DNA from: Sphingobium aromaticiconvertens
Lineage (GTDB): Bacteria; Pseudomonadota; Alphaproteobacteria; Sphingomonadales; Sphingomonadaceae
Direction: 5' to 3'
Length of the DNA stretch: 64,000 bases
Assembly (NCBI RefSeq): GCF_037154075.1
Contig: NZ_JBANRJ010000001.1
Span: forward strand, 4,459,501 to 4,523,500
The position numbers were made by a program, and so were the translations under genes. Numbering within the stretch: the first letter of the stretch is position 1; each line of letters opens with the position of its first letter. The notes under the pieces were generated by a model that did no database searches, was not told the origin of the DNA, and was given only the letters and a program-made list of their open reading frames with translations. Positions 62,059-64,000 of this stretch are shown here, piece after piece.

Positions 62059-62149
62059 TCCCTACTCCTCTTGCAATTTATACTATGATATGCCTAAATG
62101 GTCGCAACGCGCAAGATCGCGCATAAATCTTATAATTAACGGGGACAGG
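62059..62149. promoter_or_regulatory. Divergent promoter region, GH42 / GH127-like genes
   Basis: A 91-base AT-rich gap (TTGCAATTTATACTATGATATG...) between the two glycosidase starts. GGGGACAGG lies just before the GH127-like ATG. No clear operator was found. Confidence 0.4.
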
Positions 62150-63979
62150 ATGAGCCACGGCCACCATATGGATCAGAGCCTTTCACGGCGGGGCTTCATG
62201 CAGTGCGCCGTATGCGCCACGACGGCGGCCGGTGCGGTCGGCGGCGGGTCGAGCATAGCCTTTGCCGCAGCGGCGGCACGCGGCGGCAAGGAAGCGCTGC
62301 ATGAATTTCCCTATGGCGCGGTCCAGTTGACCGGTGGCGTCATCAAGGAACAATATGACCATATCCAGGCCCATTATCTGGCGCTGGACAATGACCGCGT
62401 TCTGAAAGTCTTTCGCGAGCAGGCGGGCCTGCCTGCCCCCGGCCCGGACATGGGCGGCTGGTATGACAAGAATGGCTTCGTCCCCGGCCTGACGCTGGGC
62501 CAGTATATTTCCGGCATCGCGCGCATCGCCGCGACCACGGGCGACAAGGCCGCCCATGCCAAGGTGGCCAAGCTGGTCGAAGGCTATGGCGAGTTCATCA
62601 CCAGGACGAAGAACCCCTATGCCGGTCCCAAGGCGCAGGACCAGTGGGCCGCCTATGTCATGGACAAATATGTCGTCGGCCTGATCGACGCCTATCGCCT
62701 GAGCGGTGTGGAGCAGGCCAAGGCGCTGCTGCCGATTACGATCGAAAAATGCCGCCCCTATATCTCGCCCATCTCGCGCGATCGGGTCGGCAAGGTCGAT
62801 CCGCCCTATGACGAAACCTATGTCCTGCCAGAAAACCTGTTCCACGTCGCGGAGATCACCGGCGACGACAAATATCGGGCGATGGCAGTCCATTATCTGC
62901 TGAACAAGGAATGGTTCGATCCGCTGGCGGCGGGGCAGGATGTGCTGCCGTCCAAGCACGCCTACAGCCACACCATCGCGCTCAGTTCAGGCGCGCAGGC
63001 CTATCTGCATCTGGGCGACCCCAAATATCGCAAGGCACTGGAAAATGCCTGGACCTTCATGGAGCCGCAGCGTTTCGCGTCGGGCGGCTGGGGACCGGAG
63101 GAGCAGTTCGTGGAACTGCATCAGGGCAAGCTGGGCGCCAGTCTGAAAAGCTCCAAGGCACATTTCGAAACGCCCTGCGGCAGCTTTGCCGACATGAAGC
63201 TGGCGCGTTACCTGATGCGCTTCACCGGCGCGCCGGTCTATGGCGACGGGCTGGAGCGGACACTGTACAACACCATGTTGGCAACCCGCTTCCCCGACAG
63301 CGATGGCGGCTATCCCTATTATTCCAACTATGGTCCGGCGGCCGAAAAGCTGTTCTACCATCAGCAATGGCCCTGCTGTTCGGGGACGCTGGTGCAAGGC
63401 GTCGCCGACTATGTGCTGAACCTCTATTTCCACGATGACGACGCGCTGGTCGTGAACATGTTCGCGCCATCCAAGGTGAAGTGGGACCGGGCCGGTGGCG
63501 CGGTCGAGGTGGCGCAGGAGACCGACTATCCGGCCGCCGACACGACGCGCCTGACCGTCACCAACGCGGGCAATGGGCGTTTTGCCATGAAGCTGCGCGT
63601 TCCCGCCTGGGCAAAGGGCGCGACGTTGAAGGTCAATGGCACCGCGCAGGCCGTACAGCCGGGCACGCTGGCAACCGTCAACCGCAACTGGAAAGCGGGC
63701 GACATGGTGGAGCTTACCCTGCCGCAATCGCTGCGGACGCTCGCAATCGACGACAAAAATCCCGATACAGCAGCCGTGCTGCGTGGCGCGGTCATGTATG
63801 TGGGCCTTAATCCCTGGACCGGGGTAGAGAGCAAGCCATTGGCCTTGCCCGGCGCGCTCTCGCCGGTGCCGGGATCGAAGATCGCCTATTCGACGGAGGT
63901 GGAGGGCCGCAATCTTGTCTTCGTGCCCTATTTCACGGTCGGGCAGGAACGCTACAACACTTACTTCAATATCGGCTGA
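62150..63979 (+). CDS. Exported GH127-like glycosidase (DUF1680, beta-L-arabinofuranosidase family)
   Basis: A 609-residue protein with a twin-arginine signal (SRRGFMQCAVCATTAAGAVGG). The catalytic (alpha/alpha)6 barrel keeps the cysteine-zinc site of the family: Glu340 and Cys343 in FETPCGSFADM, and Cys409-Cys410 in WPCCSGTLVQG; one of the two latter is the nucleophile in characterised members. Beta-sandwich domains follow (LRVPAWAKGATLKVNGTAQ). Characterised relatives release beta-L-arabinofuranose, so an arabinose-rich plant glycan is the likely target. ATG at 62150 preferred; ATG at 62168 also possible. Confidence 0.85.
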   Translation: MSHGHHMDQSLSRRGFMQCAVCATTAAGAVGGGSSIAFAAAAARGGKEALHEFPYGAVQLTGGVIKEQYDHIQAHYLALDNDRVLKVFREQAGLPAPGPDMGGWYDKNGFVPGLTLGQYISGIARIAATTGDKAAHAKVAKLVEGYGEFITRTKNPYAGPKAQDQWAAYVMDKYVVGLIDAYRLSGVEQAKALLPITIEKCRPYISPISRDRVGKVDPPYDETYVLPENLFHVAEITGDDKYRAMAVHYLLNKEWFDPLAAGQDVLPSKHAYSHTIALSSGAQAYLHLGDPKYRKALENAWTFMEPQRFASGGWGPEEQFVELHQGKLGASLKSSKAHFETPCGSFADMKLARYLMRFTGAPVYGDGLERTLYNTMLATRFPDSDGGYPYYSNYGPAAEKLFYHQQWPCCSGTLVQGVADYVLNLYFHDDDALVVNMFAPSKVKWDRAGGAVEVAQETDYPAADTTRLTVTNAGNGRFAMKLRVPAWAKGATLKVNGTAQAVQPGTLATVNRNWKAGDMVELTLPQSLRTLAIDDKNPDTAAVLRGAVMYVGLNPWTGVESKPLALPGALSPVPGSKIAYSTEVEGRNLVFVPYFTVGQERYNTYFNIG

Positions 63980-63981
63980 TT

Positions 63982-64000
63982 ATGAGCGATACCGTCAGCG
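63982..64000 (+). CDS. Start of a further gene, cut by window end
   Basis: An ATG two bases after the GH127-like stop opens a frame beginning MSDTVS. It continues beyond the window and cannot be identified. The tight spacing suggests the same operon. Confidence 0.4.

Overview
The window looks like chromosomal DNA of a GC-rich sphingomonad (Sphingobium/Sphingomonas-like alphaproteobacterium). I infer this from the gene families and codon use, not from a marker gene. The evidence is TonB-dependent receptors, a COQ9-family gene, a CBP3-type cytochrome bc1 chaperone, a ribB variant whose GTP-cyclohydrolase-like half has lost its zinc cysteines, and many ATGA/TGATG-coupled genes. There is no rRNA, no CRISPR array, no insertion sequence and no intact integrase.

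Layout. (1) 1-13.8 kb: organosulfur acquisition. On the minus strand run ssuC, ssuB, a cysteine-dioxygenase-like gene, a three-domain rhodanese, an SsuD-like flavin monooxygenase, an SsuA-like binding protein and a TonB receptor cut by the window edge. A divergent LysR regulator follows. Next is a second minus-strand operon: an unannotated 49-residue gene, a second SsuA-like lipoprotein, an SfnB/DszC-like flavoprotein and a 2-hydroxyacid dehydrogenase. A divergent FAD-dependent oxidoreductase follows. (2) 13.8-20.2 kb: an unrecognised catabolic cluster of Fe(II)/2-oxoglutarate dioxygenase, two SDRs, TetR regulator and ThDP enzyme (minus), then a SnoaL-like protein and a sugar-isomerase-like TIM barrel (plus). 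Three copies of one 20-base operator-like sequence tie it together. (3) 20.4-26.5 kb: DEAD-box helicase, YaiI, PPK2, CorA-like transporter, PiT phosphate transporter. (4) 26.6-35.2 kb: envelope/glycan genes on the minus strand. (5) 35.5-42.8 kb: a GPH-family symporter, then an operon of S1/P1-like nuclease, DUF218 protein and TonB receptor with a divergent ROK regulator. (6) 42.9-50.7 kb: lipoprotein, tRNA-Thr, peptidases, thioesterase, bamE, bc1 chaperone, yceD. (7) 50.7-54.2 kb: riboflavin genes ribD, ribE, an HTH-ribBX fusion and ribH. (8) 54.2-58.3 kb: ene-reductase, EamA transporter, COQ9, dctA. (9) 58.4-64 kb: tRNA-Val with a terminator, a gene-poor gap, then three exported glycosidases (five-bladed propeller type, GH42, GH127-like).

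The most interesting items are the HTH-RibBX fusion, which sits 36 bases downstream of a perfect 9+9 palindrome and suggests repressor-type control of riboflavin synthesis; the operator-linked ThDP/SDR/dioxygenase/SnoaL cluster of unknown substrate; the 49-residue gene heading a sulfur operon; and a membrane glycosyltransferase whose conserved-looking N-terminus has no ATG, GTG or TTG start.
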